From: Gemmatimonadota bacterium
GTDB taxonomy: Bacteria; Gemmatimonadota; Gemmatimonadetes; Longimicrobiales; Gaopeijiaceae
DNA length: 5,910 bases
Direction of reading: 5' to 3'
NCBI GenBank assembly: GCA_030550695.1
Contig: JAUQOX010000180.1
Span: 1-5,910 of the forward strand
Shown: positions 1 through 5,757 of the stretch, in pieces
Layout of the letters: every line of letters starts with the position of its first letter
Position numbering within the stretch: the first letter of the stretch is position 1
Position numbers and translations under genes: made by a program
The notes under the pieces: generated by a model
What the model was told of the DNA's origin: nothing
Database searches by the model: none
The model's input: only the letters and a program-made list of their open reading frames with translations

Positions 1-63
1 AACGAAGGTCTCCCTTCTCTCCTCCCCAATCGGATTCCAACACTGCGACGAAAGGGCGGTCTG

Positions 64-894
64 ATGAGGAAAACCATCGCGGCGAGCCTGGCGCTGGGTG
101 TGTTCGTTTTTTCGGTCCCTGGAGTTCCGGTCGCGGGTCAGCAGCCGGGGCAGACCTTCGAGGTCCGGCTTCCGGACTGGTTTCTGAATCTCCGCTTGCC
201 CAATGGAGCCGGGAAATCTCTTTCCAGTCCGACGGCATTCGGTGCGGCCTACGGTTCCGCTTTTGTGGGGGGCGGGTACCAGAATCCGGTTCCTTTTGAC
301 AATGTGGACGATGCGGTGCTGGCCGGCGGCGTGGGTCTCTGGGATCCGGTGCAGTATGTGGGTCTAGAGGCCTCCGTGGCTGTGATCGATGTGTCGGAGT
401 TGGGTGAAGTCACGATCGGCGCCAAGCTCCATCGCTATCTGGGTAAGGGGACGGCGGTGGCCTTCGGTGTCGAGAACCTCTATGAGAACTTGAAAGGGGA
501 CGACGGCAAGCCCCTGAACTTGGACCCCACCTTTTATGGGGTGGTGAGTCATACCTTCCAGATGATTCCGGGGGTGGCGCCGGGGACGGGCCGGGTTCAT
601 TTCAGCTTGGGGGTCGGCAACGGGCGCTTCGCCGAGAAACCCCTGCGGGCGCAACAAGAGGGAAAAGGGAAGAAGGGCACGTACGTCTTCGGAAATGCGG
701 CGGTGGAGGTGGTGAGGAATCTGAACGCCATCGTGGATTGGGATGGGGTCGGCCTGAATGCCGGTTTTGCCTACACCCTGCCCCTTTCCGGGGTGGGCGC
801 GGCTATCACGGTGGGCGTCGGTGATATCACCGAGGAAGCCAGCGACCGCCCGAGATTCTTGCTGGGAGGGGGAGTGGGGCTGCGGTTGTTCTGA
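64..894 (+). CDS. Predicted outer-membrane beta-barrel protein, function unknown
   Basis: This 276-residue exported protein is not one I can name. Residues 1-25 form a classical signal peptide: Arg-Lys at positions 2-3, a hydrophobic core from about 5 to 18, and a Val-Ala-Gly cleavage site before Gln26-Gln27. No Cys lies at the cleavage site, so it is not a lipoprotein. The mature part is rich in Gly and in short alternating hydrophobic segments separated by charged or Gly-rich turns. It ends in a strand closing with Gly-Leu-Arg-Leu-Phe, the terminal-Phe pattern recognised by the BAM machinery. These traits fit an outer-membrane beta-barrel. The segment around residues 219-239 (Asn, Ala, Ile, Val, Asp, Trp, Asp, Gly then Asn-Ala-Gly) faintly recalls strand-turn-strand units of YjbH-like polysaccharide-export barrels, but that is only an impression. 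ATG 64 is chosen because it gives the signal peptide and follows a purine-rich AAAGGGCGG at 51-59. A role in polymer export is inferred from the neighbours only. Confidence 0.85.
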   Translation: MRKTIAASLALGVFVFSVPGVPVAGQQPGQTFEVRLPDWFLNLRLPNGAGKSLSSPTAFGAAYGSAFVGGGYQNPVPFDNVDDAVLAGGVGLWDPVQYVGLEASVAVIDVSELGEVTIGAKLHRYLGKGTAVAFGVENLYENLKGDDGKPLNLDPTFYGVVSHTFQMIPGVAPGTGRVHFSLGVGNGRFAEKPLRAQQEGKGKKGTYVFGNAAVEVVRNLNAIVDWDGVGLNAGFAYTLPLSGVGAAITVGVGDITEEASDRPRFLLGGGVGLRLF

Positions 895-945
895 TGCGCG
901 AGGGGAGTCGGGAGGTCTACTGAGCCAAAGGAATCAGCAGAGGAC

Positions 946-952
946 GGGGAGG
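946..952 (+). promoter_or_regulatory. Ribosome binding site deciding the start of the small secreted protein
   Basis: GGGGAGG lies 5 nt before ATG 958 but only 2 nt before the adjacent in-frame GTG 955. Normal Shine-Dalgarno spacing therefore favours ATG 958 as the start. The two choices differ by one residue. Confidence 0.6.
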
Positions 953-957
953 CAGTG

Positions 958-1362
958 ATGGTCGCGAAAAGTCTGGCGCAAGTTGGAGCCGTCGTGCTGG
1001 CCTTGGGGGGATTTGCCTCGGGCCTTTCGGGTCAGAAGGTGCATCAAGAACCTCCGCCGGTGGGAGAAATCGTCGTAGGGGTGGTGACCGGGGGTACGGG
1101 GGGAACTCCGGGAGCACCCAGCCAAATCCAGATTGTCTTCAGCTCGGGATCTCCCACCATCACCCTGAATGTCGGGGCCTCCAGGGCTCAGGTGCTCCAG
1201 GCGCTGGGGAATCCCATGATCGTCTCCCTGTTGCAACGGGCAGGTCTCATCGCCTTCGATCCCCAGGGCGGCCTGATCCCTGGTCCGAATGCCCAACAGG
1301 GAGGGGCACGGCCCGAACCCGTCGCCTCACCCCCCTCGGGCCCCGGCGGGAGTGGTCGGTAG
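958..1362 (+). CDS. Small secreted Gly/Pro-rich protein, hypothetical
   Basis: This is a 134-residue protein I do not recognise. Residues 1-25 look like a signal peptide: Lys4, a hydrophobic stretch from about 9 to 20, and cleavage after Leu-Ser-Gly before Gln26. There is no cysteine, so it is not a lipoprotein. The mature chain is about 110 residues. It has a beta-prone Val/Gly/Thr segment (about 36-50), a polar Ile/Val/Ser/Thr segment (about 55-71), a predicted helical segment from Ser75 to about Ala97, and a Gly/Pro/Ala-rich tail from about 100 that is probably disordered. Residues 73-86 (Gly, Ser-Arg, Gln-Val-Leu, Leu-Gly-Asn-Pro) loosely resemble the motif of SmpA/BamE-type small periplasmic domains, but this is too short to assign the family. 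It lies 63 nt after the barrel gene and 96 nt before the phosphoglycosyl transferase, so it may act in the envelope with the same polymer. That role is inference. Confidence 0.8.
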   Translation: MVAKSLAQVGAVVLALGGFASGLSGQKVHQEPPPVGEIVVGVVTGGTGGTPGAPSQIQIVFSSGSPTITLNVGASRAQVLQALGNPMIVSLLQRAGLIAFDPQGGLIPGPNAQQGGARPEPVASPPSGPGGSGR

Positions 1363-1458
1363 TCCACACCGACTTGGAGAGGACCGGTTTTTCGAAAAAG
1401 GTGGCCCCTCCCGCGGGTCATCGCCGACCCTGCAGGCAACAGCGTTGACGGAGACCCA
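1363..1458 (+). other. Intergenic gap with short palindromes, no clear terminator
   Basis: This 96-nt gap separates the exported-protein genes from the polysaccharide enzymes. It holds a perfect 12-bp palindrome, TTTTTCGAAAAA, at 1388-1399, and a small inverted repeat, GGGTC (1415-1419) and GACCC (1426-1430), with a 6-nt loop. Neither is a GC-rich stem followed by a T run, so I do not call an intrinsic terminator. A TTGACG at 1445-1450 has no plausible -10 element 16-18 nt downstream. Read-through from the upstream genes is possible. Confidence 0.4.
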
Positions 1459-2196
1459 TTGAAGCGTCTGTTCGATATCCTGGGCGCCTCGGTCCTGTTC
1501 TTTCTTTCTTTGCCGATCCTGTTCCTGGCCGCTCTGGCTGTTTGGGTTTCTTCTGGAGGCCCGGTTTTTTTTGGCCACTGGAGGATGGGGAGAGGGGGGC
1601 GCCCGTTTCGCTGCTGGAAGCTTCGGACCATGGTACCCGATGCGGAAGCCTGGCTGGAGCGGGACTTGGGTCTCAAGGCCCTCCATCGGATCAACGGCTT
1701 CAAGCTTCCCCGATCTTCCGACCCGCGGATTACCAGGATAGGGCATTTCCTTCGCTTCACCCATTTGGACGAGTTGCCGCAGCTCATCAACGTCCTCCGT
1801 GGGGAAATGTCCCTGGTCGGGCCCCGGCCCGTCGTGGAAGAGGAGCTGGAGTGGTATGGGGATAGGAAGGAGGAGTTCCTCAGTGTTCGGCCGGGCATTT
1901 TCGGGGAGTGGACAGCCCGCGGGAAAAGACGTCCGGATTATCCGGAAAGGGTGGAGGTGGAGCTGAGCTATATCCAGGGCCGTGGGTTTCTTAAGGATCT
2001 CCTGATCTTGTTGAGGAATATCCCGGTGCTCTTGGTAGGACAGTCCGAGGGCGAGGGAGAGGCCGGGGGTGAGGGGAATACGGGGGGGACCAAGGCTGGC
2101 CATGCCCTGGCCGAGCGCGCTTCGTCCTTACAGCCCTCCTTTGTCGAGGCGCCGGATCCTTTGCCAGGCAAGGTGGCCGTTGGAGGCAAGCGGTAA
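1459..2196 (+). CDS. Undecaprenyl-phosphate sugar-phosphate transferase (PglC/WcaJ family)
   Basis: This enzyme moves a sugar-1-phosphate from a UDP-sugar to undecaprenyl phosphate on the inner face of the cytoplasmic membrane, the first committed step of repeat-unit assembly. The 245-residue protein has the full bacterial sugar-transferase domain. It starts with Lys2-Arg3-Leu-Phe-Asp6, followed by one hydrophobic re-entrant membrane segment (about 9-31, broken at Pro19) and a Pro35-Val-Phe-Phe segment. Next come a Lys-Leu-Arg-Thr-Met motif, Asp-Pro-Arg with Thr-Arg, and Leu-Asp104-Glu105-Leu-Pro-Gln carrying the catalytic Asp-Glu pair. Gly-Glu-Met-Ser-Leu-Val-Gly-Pro-Arg-Pro follows at 115-124. 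It is the short PglC-like form, lacking the extra N-terminal membrane domain of WcaJ/WbaP. The usual Gln after the Phe-Phe motif is His40. The start is TTG 1459, with GGAG at 1450-1453, because the family's first residues begin exactly there. The conserved domain ends near residue 195. A Gly/Glu-rich tail of about 50 residues follows and overlaps the next gene. The sugar donor cannot be told from sequence. Confidence 0.95.
   Translation: MKRLFDILGASVLFFLSLPILFLAALAVWVSSGGPVFFGHWRMGRGGRPFRCWKLRTMVPDAEAWLERDLGLKALHRINGFKLPRSSDPRITRIGHFLRFTHLDELPQLINVLRGEMSLVGPRPVVEEELEWYGDRKEEFLSVRPGIFGEWTARGKRRPDYPERVEVELSYIQGRGFLKDLLILLRNIPVLLVGQSEGEGEAGGEGNTGGTKAGHALAERASSLQPSFVEAPDPLPGKVAVGGKR
2170..2173 (+). 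promoter_or_regulatory. Candidate ribosome binding site for the GT4 gene (TTG 2180)
   Basis: AAGG lies 6 nt before TTG 2180, inside the last codons of the phosphoglycosyl transferase. It is modest, but better placed than what precedes TTG 2141 or GTG 2231. It would couple translation of the two genes. An earlier GTG at 2069 has a strong AGGGAGAGG at 2054-2062, but using it would create an overlap of about 128 nt. Confidence 0.4.
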
Positions 2197-3355
2197 CCCC
2201 GCTGTTCGAAGCACCGGCCAGACGGCTCTGGTGCATGATTGGTTGGTTACCTGGGGGGGCGCTGAAAGTGTCTTGCAGTCCCTTGCCCATCTATTCCCCG
2301 AAGCACCCATCTACGTAGGGGTCTGGAATCCCGTCCCACGGGTCCGGGCAACCTTCGGCTCCCGCACCATCCGGACCACTTGGCTACAACGTATTCCCGG
2401 TGCCCGCCAACGCCATCGGCGGTTCCTTCCCCTTTTTCCGCCGGCCTTCCGGAGCCTGGATCTCTCTGGGTTCCCCTTGGTCGTCAGTGACAGCCACGCC
2501 TTCAGCAAAGCGGTGCGGGTCGGGGCGGGGAGTTTGCACGTGTGCTACTGTCACACTCCCCCACGCTACCTCTGGGATCTCTCCCACGCCTATCTCAGTC
2601 CCCTGCGCCGTACCCTCTTGGTTCCCCTCCTGGCCTGGCTTCGAAGGGAGGACCTTCGAGCTGCCCGGGGGGTGACCTTTTTCCTGGCCAATTCCCGGTT
2701 CGTGGCGGAGCGGATCCGGAAAACCTACGGGCGCTCGGCCCGGGTGGTCTACCCGCCGGTGGACGTGGAGTGCTTCGCCTCTGCCCCGGTCCAAGAGGGG
2801 GAGTATTTCCTGGCCGGCGGGCGGTTGGTCCCCTACAAGGGGGTCGATCTTGCCATCCAGGCCGCAAACCTGGCCGGCTTCCCGCTGTTGGTGTTCGGGG
2901 ATGGCCCTGAACGGCGGCGCCTGGAAAAGATGGCGGGAGCCACAGTACATTTTCTCGGCTGGCTGGAACCGCAAGCCTTGGCCGCCGTGATTTCCCGTGC
3001 CAAAGCCCTCTTGTTCCCCGGCGTGGAAGATTTCGGAATTCTTCCTGTGGAGGTCATGGCTGTGGGAAAGCCGGTGGTTGCTTACGATGAGGGGGGTGCG
3101 CGGGAGACTGTGGTCCATGGGCTTACCGGCTGGCTCTATCGGCAAGCCGGGGTTCAAGGGCTTCTCGAGGCCCTTCGAGGTTTCCAGGATCGCCGGTTTT
3201 CTCCGGAGGTCATCCGGGAACACGCTTGGCGGTTCCGTCGGCAGAGGATGGAGGCCGAACTGCTGGGTGCCCTGAGGGAGTTCGTTGCCTTGTTCCGGGA
3301 GAGCGCTGGCCTTGGCCGTTCAGGCTCTTCTTTCGAATCCCTGAGCTTCCCTTGA
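2180..3355 (+). CDS. GT4-family glycosyltransferase (GT-B fold)
   Basis: This retaining glycosyltransferase probably extends the lipid-linked repeat unit by one sugar at the cytoplasmic face of the inner membrane. With TTG 2180 it has 391 residues, normal for GT4. The N-terminal acceptor half opens with Leu-Val-His19-Asp-Trp and Gly26-Gly-Ala-Glu29, as in WbaZ-like members. Cys124-His-Thr-Pro-Pro-Arg-Tyr and an Asn-Ser-Arg-Phe segment follow. The C-terminal donor half has Gly-Gly-Arg215-Leu-Val-Pro-Tyr-Lys220-Gly, whose Arg and Lys usually hold the nucleotide diphosphate. It also has Phe-Gly-Asp-Gly-Pro, the Glu283-x7-Glu291 signature, and a Gly-Gly-Ala-Arg-Glu loop. The family suggests a mannosyl- or related hexosyltransferase, but the substrates are not determined by these motifs. 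The start is uncertain: the frame is open upstream to GTG 2069, with in-frame ATG 2102 and TTG 2141. GTG 2231 would remove residues just before the His-Asp-Trp motif. The stop lies 10 nt before the next gene. Confidence 0.9.
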   Translation: MEASGNPAVRSTGQTALVHDWLVTWGGAESVLQSLAHLFPEAPIYVGVWNPVPRVRATFGSRTIRTTWLQRIPGARQRHRRFLPLFPPAFRSLDLSGFPLVVSDSHAFSKAVRVGAGSLHVCYCHTPPRYLWDLSHAYLSPLRRTLLVPLLAWLRREDLRAARGVTFFLANSRFVAERIRKTYGRSARVVYPPVDVECFASAPVQEGEYFLAGGRLVPYKGVDLAIQAANLAGFPLLVFGDGPERRRLEKMAGATVHFLGWLEPQALAAVISRAKALLFPGVEDFGILPVEVMAVGKPVVAYDEGGARETVVHGLTGWLYRQAGVQGLLEALRGFQDRRFSPEVIREHAWRFRRQRMEAELLGALREFVALFRESAGLGRSGSSFESLSFP

Positions 3356-3358
3356 GGA
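3354..3358 (+). promoter_or_regulatory. Ribosome binding site overlapping the GT4 stop codon
   Basis: GAGGA shares its first two bases with the TGA stop of the glycosyltransferase (3353-3355) and lies 7 nt before ATG 3366. The arrangement fits translational coupling, with ribosomes finishing the upstream gene re-initiating on the dehydrogenase. Confidence 0.65.
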
Positions 3359-3365
3359 TCGAGCT

Positions 3366-4697
3366 ATGAAAATCGCCGTCATCGGGACCGGCTATGTGGG
3401 ACTGGTAGCCGGTGCCTGTTTCGCCGAGACCGGCAACGATGTGATTTGCGCGGACATTGACGAACAAAAGATCGCACGGTTGCGGCAAGGAGAAATCCCC
3501 ATCTACGAGCCAGGGCTGGAGCCGCTGGTGCGGGAGAACGTGAAAGCCGGCCGGTTGTCTTTCACCACGGATGTGGCTGAGGCCGTGCGGTCCTCCAGTG
3601 TGATTTTCATTGCCGTCGGAACTCCCCCCGACGAGGACGGCTCAGCCGATCTCCAGCATGTGCTGGCTGTGGCCCGGACCATCGGCCGTTCCATGAATGG
3701 CGCCAAAATCGTGGTGACCAAAAGCACCGTGCCCGTGGGAACGGCAGCGCGGGTCCGGGCAGCCATCGAAGCCGAGACTTCGCATCCTGTCCACGTCTGC
3801 TCCAATCCTGAATTCTTGAAAGAAGGGGCGGCCGTAGAGGACTTCCTCAAGCCTGACCGGGTGGTCTTGGGCGTCGATTCGGAGTTTGCCGGCAGAGTCC
3901 TGACGGATCTCTACGCCCCCTTCGTCCGGTCCAGCAATGCCATTCTTCTGATGGATATCCCCTCGGCGGAGATCACCAAATATGCGGCGAACGCTATGCT
4001 GGCTACCCGCATTTCCTTCATGAACGCTATTGCTCAGCTCTGTGAAGCTGCCGGAGCAGACGTGGATATGGTTCGTCGGGGAATCGGGAGTGATCAACGG
4101 ATCGGGAAGGCCTTTCTCTACCCGGGAGTAGGCTACGGAGGGAGTTGTTTTCCCAAAGATGTCAAGGCTCTCATCCGCACCATGGAGGAAGTGGGGGCGG
4201 ACGCGTCAATTCTCAGAGCGGTAGAGCAGGTAAATCGAAGTCATAAGGAGTTGCTGGTGCGCTGGGTTGTCCGACGCTTCGGCGAGGACTTGTCCGGAAG
4301 ACTGCTGGCCGTGTGGGGTCTTTCCTTCAAGCCGAACACCGACGACATGCGGGAAGCCCCCAGTCTGGTGACCGTGCCGGCCCTGCTGAAGCGTGGCGCC
4401 CGTGTGGTGGTTCACGACCCTGTGGCTATGCACGAGGCCCGACGCCACTTCGGCGAGCGGGTAGTCTATGCCGCGACGAATTACGATGCCCTGCAGGGAG
4501 CGGACGCACTGCTGATCCACACCGAGTGGCTTCCCTACCGGAGGCCAGATTTCGAACGGATGAAGGCGGCCATGAAGCACCCCATCATCTTCGATGGTCG
4601 CAACCTATATCGGCCGGAACAGATGGAGGAGCTCGGCTTCGAGCATTATTCCGTGGGTAGGAGACATGTATTGGCGGCAGACGCGAGGAAGGGCTGA
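3366..4697 (+). CDS. ugd: UDP-glucose 6-dehydrogenase
   Basis: This cytoplasmic enzyme oxidises UDP-glucose to UDP-glucuronate with two NAD+, supplying the nucleotide sugar used by the following genes. It has 443 residues, the usual length. The N-terminal Rossmann domain begins with Gly7-Thr-Gly-Tyr-Val-Gly12 and binds NAD. Asp30 and Asp32 follow strand 2, and Tyr-Glu-Pro-Gly-Leu comes after them. Further conserved pieces are Val-Gly-Thr-Pro-Pro, Ser-Thr-Val-Pro-Val-Gly-Thr and Asn-Pro-Glu149-Phe-Leu-Lys-Glu-Gly. Lys205 and Asn209 form the Lys-x3-Asn active-site helix. The catalytic nucleophile is Cys261 in Gly-Tyr-Gly-Gly-Ser-Cys-Phe-Pro-Lys264-Asp. The C-terminal UDP-binding domain has Trp-Gly-Leu-Ser-Phe-Lys-Pro-Asn-Thr-Asp-Asp-Met-Arg. 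All key residues are present, so it should be active. GDP-mannose dehydrogenase is the main alternative. The neighbouring UDP-glucuronate decarboxylase and the overall motif match favour UDP-glucose as substrate. Confidence 0.95.
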   Translation: MKIAVIGTGYVGLVAGACFAETGNDVICADIDEQKIARLRQGEIPIYEPGLEPLVRENVKAGRLSFTTDVAEAVRSSSVIFIAVGTPPDEDGSADLQHVLAVARTIGRSMNGAKIVVTKSTVPVGTAARVRAAIEAETSHPVHVCSNPEFLKEGAAVEDFLKPDRVVLGVDSEFAGRVLTDLYAPFVRSSNAILLMDIPSAEITKYAANAMLATRISFMNAIAQLCEAAGADVDMVRRGIGSDQRIGKAFLYPGVGYGGSCFPKDVKALIRTMEEVGADASILRAVEQVNRSHKELLVRWVVRRFGEDLSGRLLAVWGLSFKPNTDDMREAPSLVTVPALLKRGARVVVHDPVAMHEARRHFGERVVYAATNYDALQGADALLIHTEWLPYRRPDFERMKAAMKHPIIFDGRNLYRPEQMEELGFEHYSVGRRHVLAADARKG

Positions 4698-4703
4698 GAA
4701 GGC

Positions 4704-5666
4704 ATGCGGATCCTGATCACGGGCGCAGCGGGATTCTTGGGTTCCCACCTGGTGGACCGCTTCCTGGCAGCAGGCTATAAGGTGGTGGGGGTGGACAACT
4801 TCATCACCGGCTCATGGAAGAATCTGGAGCACCTGCAGGGGCGAGAGGATTTCTTCTTTATCCGGCATGATGTGAGCAAGCCCCTCTTTTTGGCAGAACG
4901 GGTCTCGGGAGTCCTGCACTTCGCCTCGCCGGCCAGTCCGGTGGATTATCTGGAGTTTCCCATCCAGACCCTCAAGGTGGGAAGTCTGGGTACCCACAAT
5001 ATGCTGGGGCTTGCCAAGGCCCACGAAGCCCGATTTCTGTTGGCCTCGACGTCCGAGGTGTATGGGGACCCACAGGTCCATCCCCAGCCGGAGACTTATT
5101 GGGGGCATGTCAACCCGGTGGGTCCTCGGGGAGTCTACGACGAAGCCAAGCGCTTTGCCGAGGCCATGACGATGGCCTACCATCGTTACCATGGCTTGGA
5201 TACCCGCATTGTGAGGATCTTCAACACTTACGGCGAGCGGATGCGACCGGCGGACGGTAGGGTCGTCAGCAACTTCATCGTGCAGGCTTTGCGGAACGAG
5301 CCCCTTACTCTTTATGGCGACGGAAGCCAGACCCGATCCTTTTGCTACGTGGAAGACCAGGTGGAAGGGATCTTTCGCCTTTTCCACGCTGACTATTCGG
5401 AGCCGGTGAACATCGGAAACCCCGATGAATTCACCATAAGGGAACTGGCCGAGGTGGTGCTCCAGGAAACCGGGAGTTCGTCGTCTTTGGTGAACCTCCC
5501 CCTGCCGGTGGACGATCCGAAGGTACGTCGGCCGGACATTTCCCGGGCACGGCGCCTCCTGGGCTGGGAGCCGAAAGTGGGACTCAGGGAAGGCGTTCGG
5601 CGAACGGTTCCCTACTTCCGCCATCGGATCCAGGAGGACGATGCACGAGCCCGGCCCATCGTATAG
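4704..5666 (+). CDS. UDP-glucuronate decarboxylase (UDP-xylose synthase type)
   Basis: This NAD-dependent extended short-chain dehydrogenase most likely converts UDP-glucuronate, made by the gene just upstream, into UDP-xylose and CO2 through a bound 4-keto intermediate. The 320-residue protein starts with the NAD fingerprint Gly7-x2-Gly10-x2-Gly13, then Asp-Asn-Phe with Thr-Gly-Ser. The subfamily signs of UDP-xylose synthase are clear: Ala-Ser-Pro-Ala-Ser-Pro, Asn-Met-Leu-Gly-Leu-Ala, and Ser-Thr116-Ser-Glu118-Val-Tyr-Gly-Asp-Pro. A catalytic Tyr145-x3-Lys149 follows, then Ile-Phe-Asn-Thr-Tyr-Gly, Asp-Gly-Arg-Val-Val-Ser-Asn-Phe, and Gln-Thr-Arg-Ser-Phe. Small departures from the common consensus are Ala148 (often Gly) and Glu after Asn-Thr-Tyr-Gly (often Pro). 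Neither touches the catalytic set. ATG 4704 is 6 nt after the dehydrogenase stop. GAGGAAGGG at 4685-4693, inside that gene, is the likely ribosome binding site. A dTDP-glucose 4,6-dehydratase is a less likely alternative. Confidence 0.92.
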   Translation: MRILITGAAGFLGSHLVDRFLAAGYKVVGVDNFITGSWKNLEHLQGREDFFFIRHDVSKPLFLAERVSGVLHFASPASPVDYLEFPIQTLKVGSLGTHNMLGLAKAHEARFLLASTSEVYGDPQVHPQPETYWGHVNPVGPRGVYDEAKRFAEAMTMAYHRYHGLDTRIVRIFNTYGERMRPADGRVVSNFIVQALRNEPLTLYGDGSQTRSFCYVEDQVEGIFRLFHADYSEPVNIGNPDEFTIRELAEVVLQETGSSSSLVNLPLPVDDPKVRRPDISRARRLLGWEPKVGLREGVRRTVPYFRHRIQEDDARARPIV

Positions 5667-5757
5667 GGTGGCCGAAGTCGAGAGGAGGAGTTCATTTGGA
5701 CCCTGCGGGCCGGAGGGAAGGGGGCCCGAACCGAGGTACGAGGGGGGAGGTCGTGGC
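5667..5757 (+). other. Short intergenic gap between the two SDR genes
   Basis: This 91-nt purine-rich gap is wider than the other junctions among the polysaccharide genes. It contains two strong Shine-Dalgarno-like runs, GAGAGGAGGAG near 5680-5690 and AGGGGGGAGG at 5741-5750. No T-rich stem-loop terminator or convincing promoter pair is visible. The second run serves the epimerase-like gene. The first has no clear gene attached. Confidence 0.4.
5741..5750 (+). promoter_or_regulatory. Strong ribosome binding site for the partial SDR gene
   Basis: AGGGGGGAGG lies 7 nt before ATG 5758, which is ideal spacing. It supports ATG 5758 over the in-frame GTG at 5668, which lacks a binding site and would add 30 poorly structured residues before the Rossmann strand. 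Confidence 0.65.

Noticed and set aside
1..30. Pyrimidine-rich tract at the left edge as a regulatory element or terminator tail
   Set aside because: No stem precedes it within the window and no consensus element is visible.
758..958. Plus-strand 66-codon frame bridging the first two genes
   Set aside because: It overlaps the end of the barrel gene out of frame and is Arg/Ser/Cys/Trp-rich, typical of an out-of-frame reading.
1415..1430. GGGTC/GACCC inverted repeat as an intrinsic terminator
   Set aside because: The stem is only 5 bp and no T run follows it.
1445..1450. TTGACG as a -35 promoter box
   Set aside because: No TATAAT-like element occurs 16-18 nt downstream, and a start there would fall inside the coding region.
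1327..2103. Minus-strand open frame of 258 codons opposite the phosphoglycosyl transferase
   Set aside because: Same GC-driven shadow. It crosses an intergenic gap and a well-supported gene and has no recognisable motif.
2384..3223. Minus-strand open frame of 279 codons opposite the GT4 gene
   Set aside because: The translation is low-complexity, rich in Pro, Gly, Arg and Gln, with no domain. The plus strand encodes all GT4 motifs.
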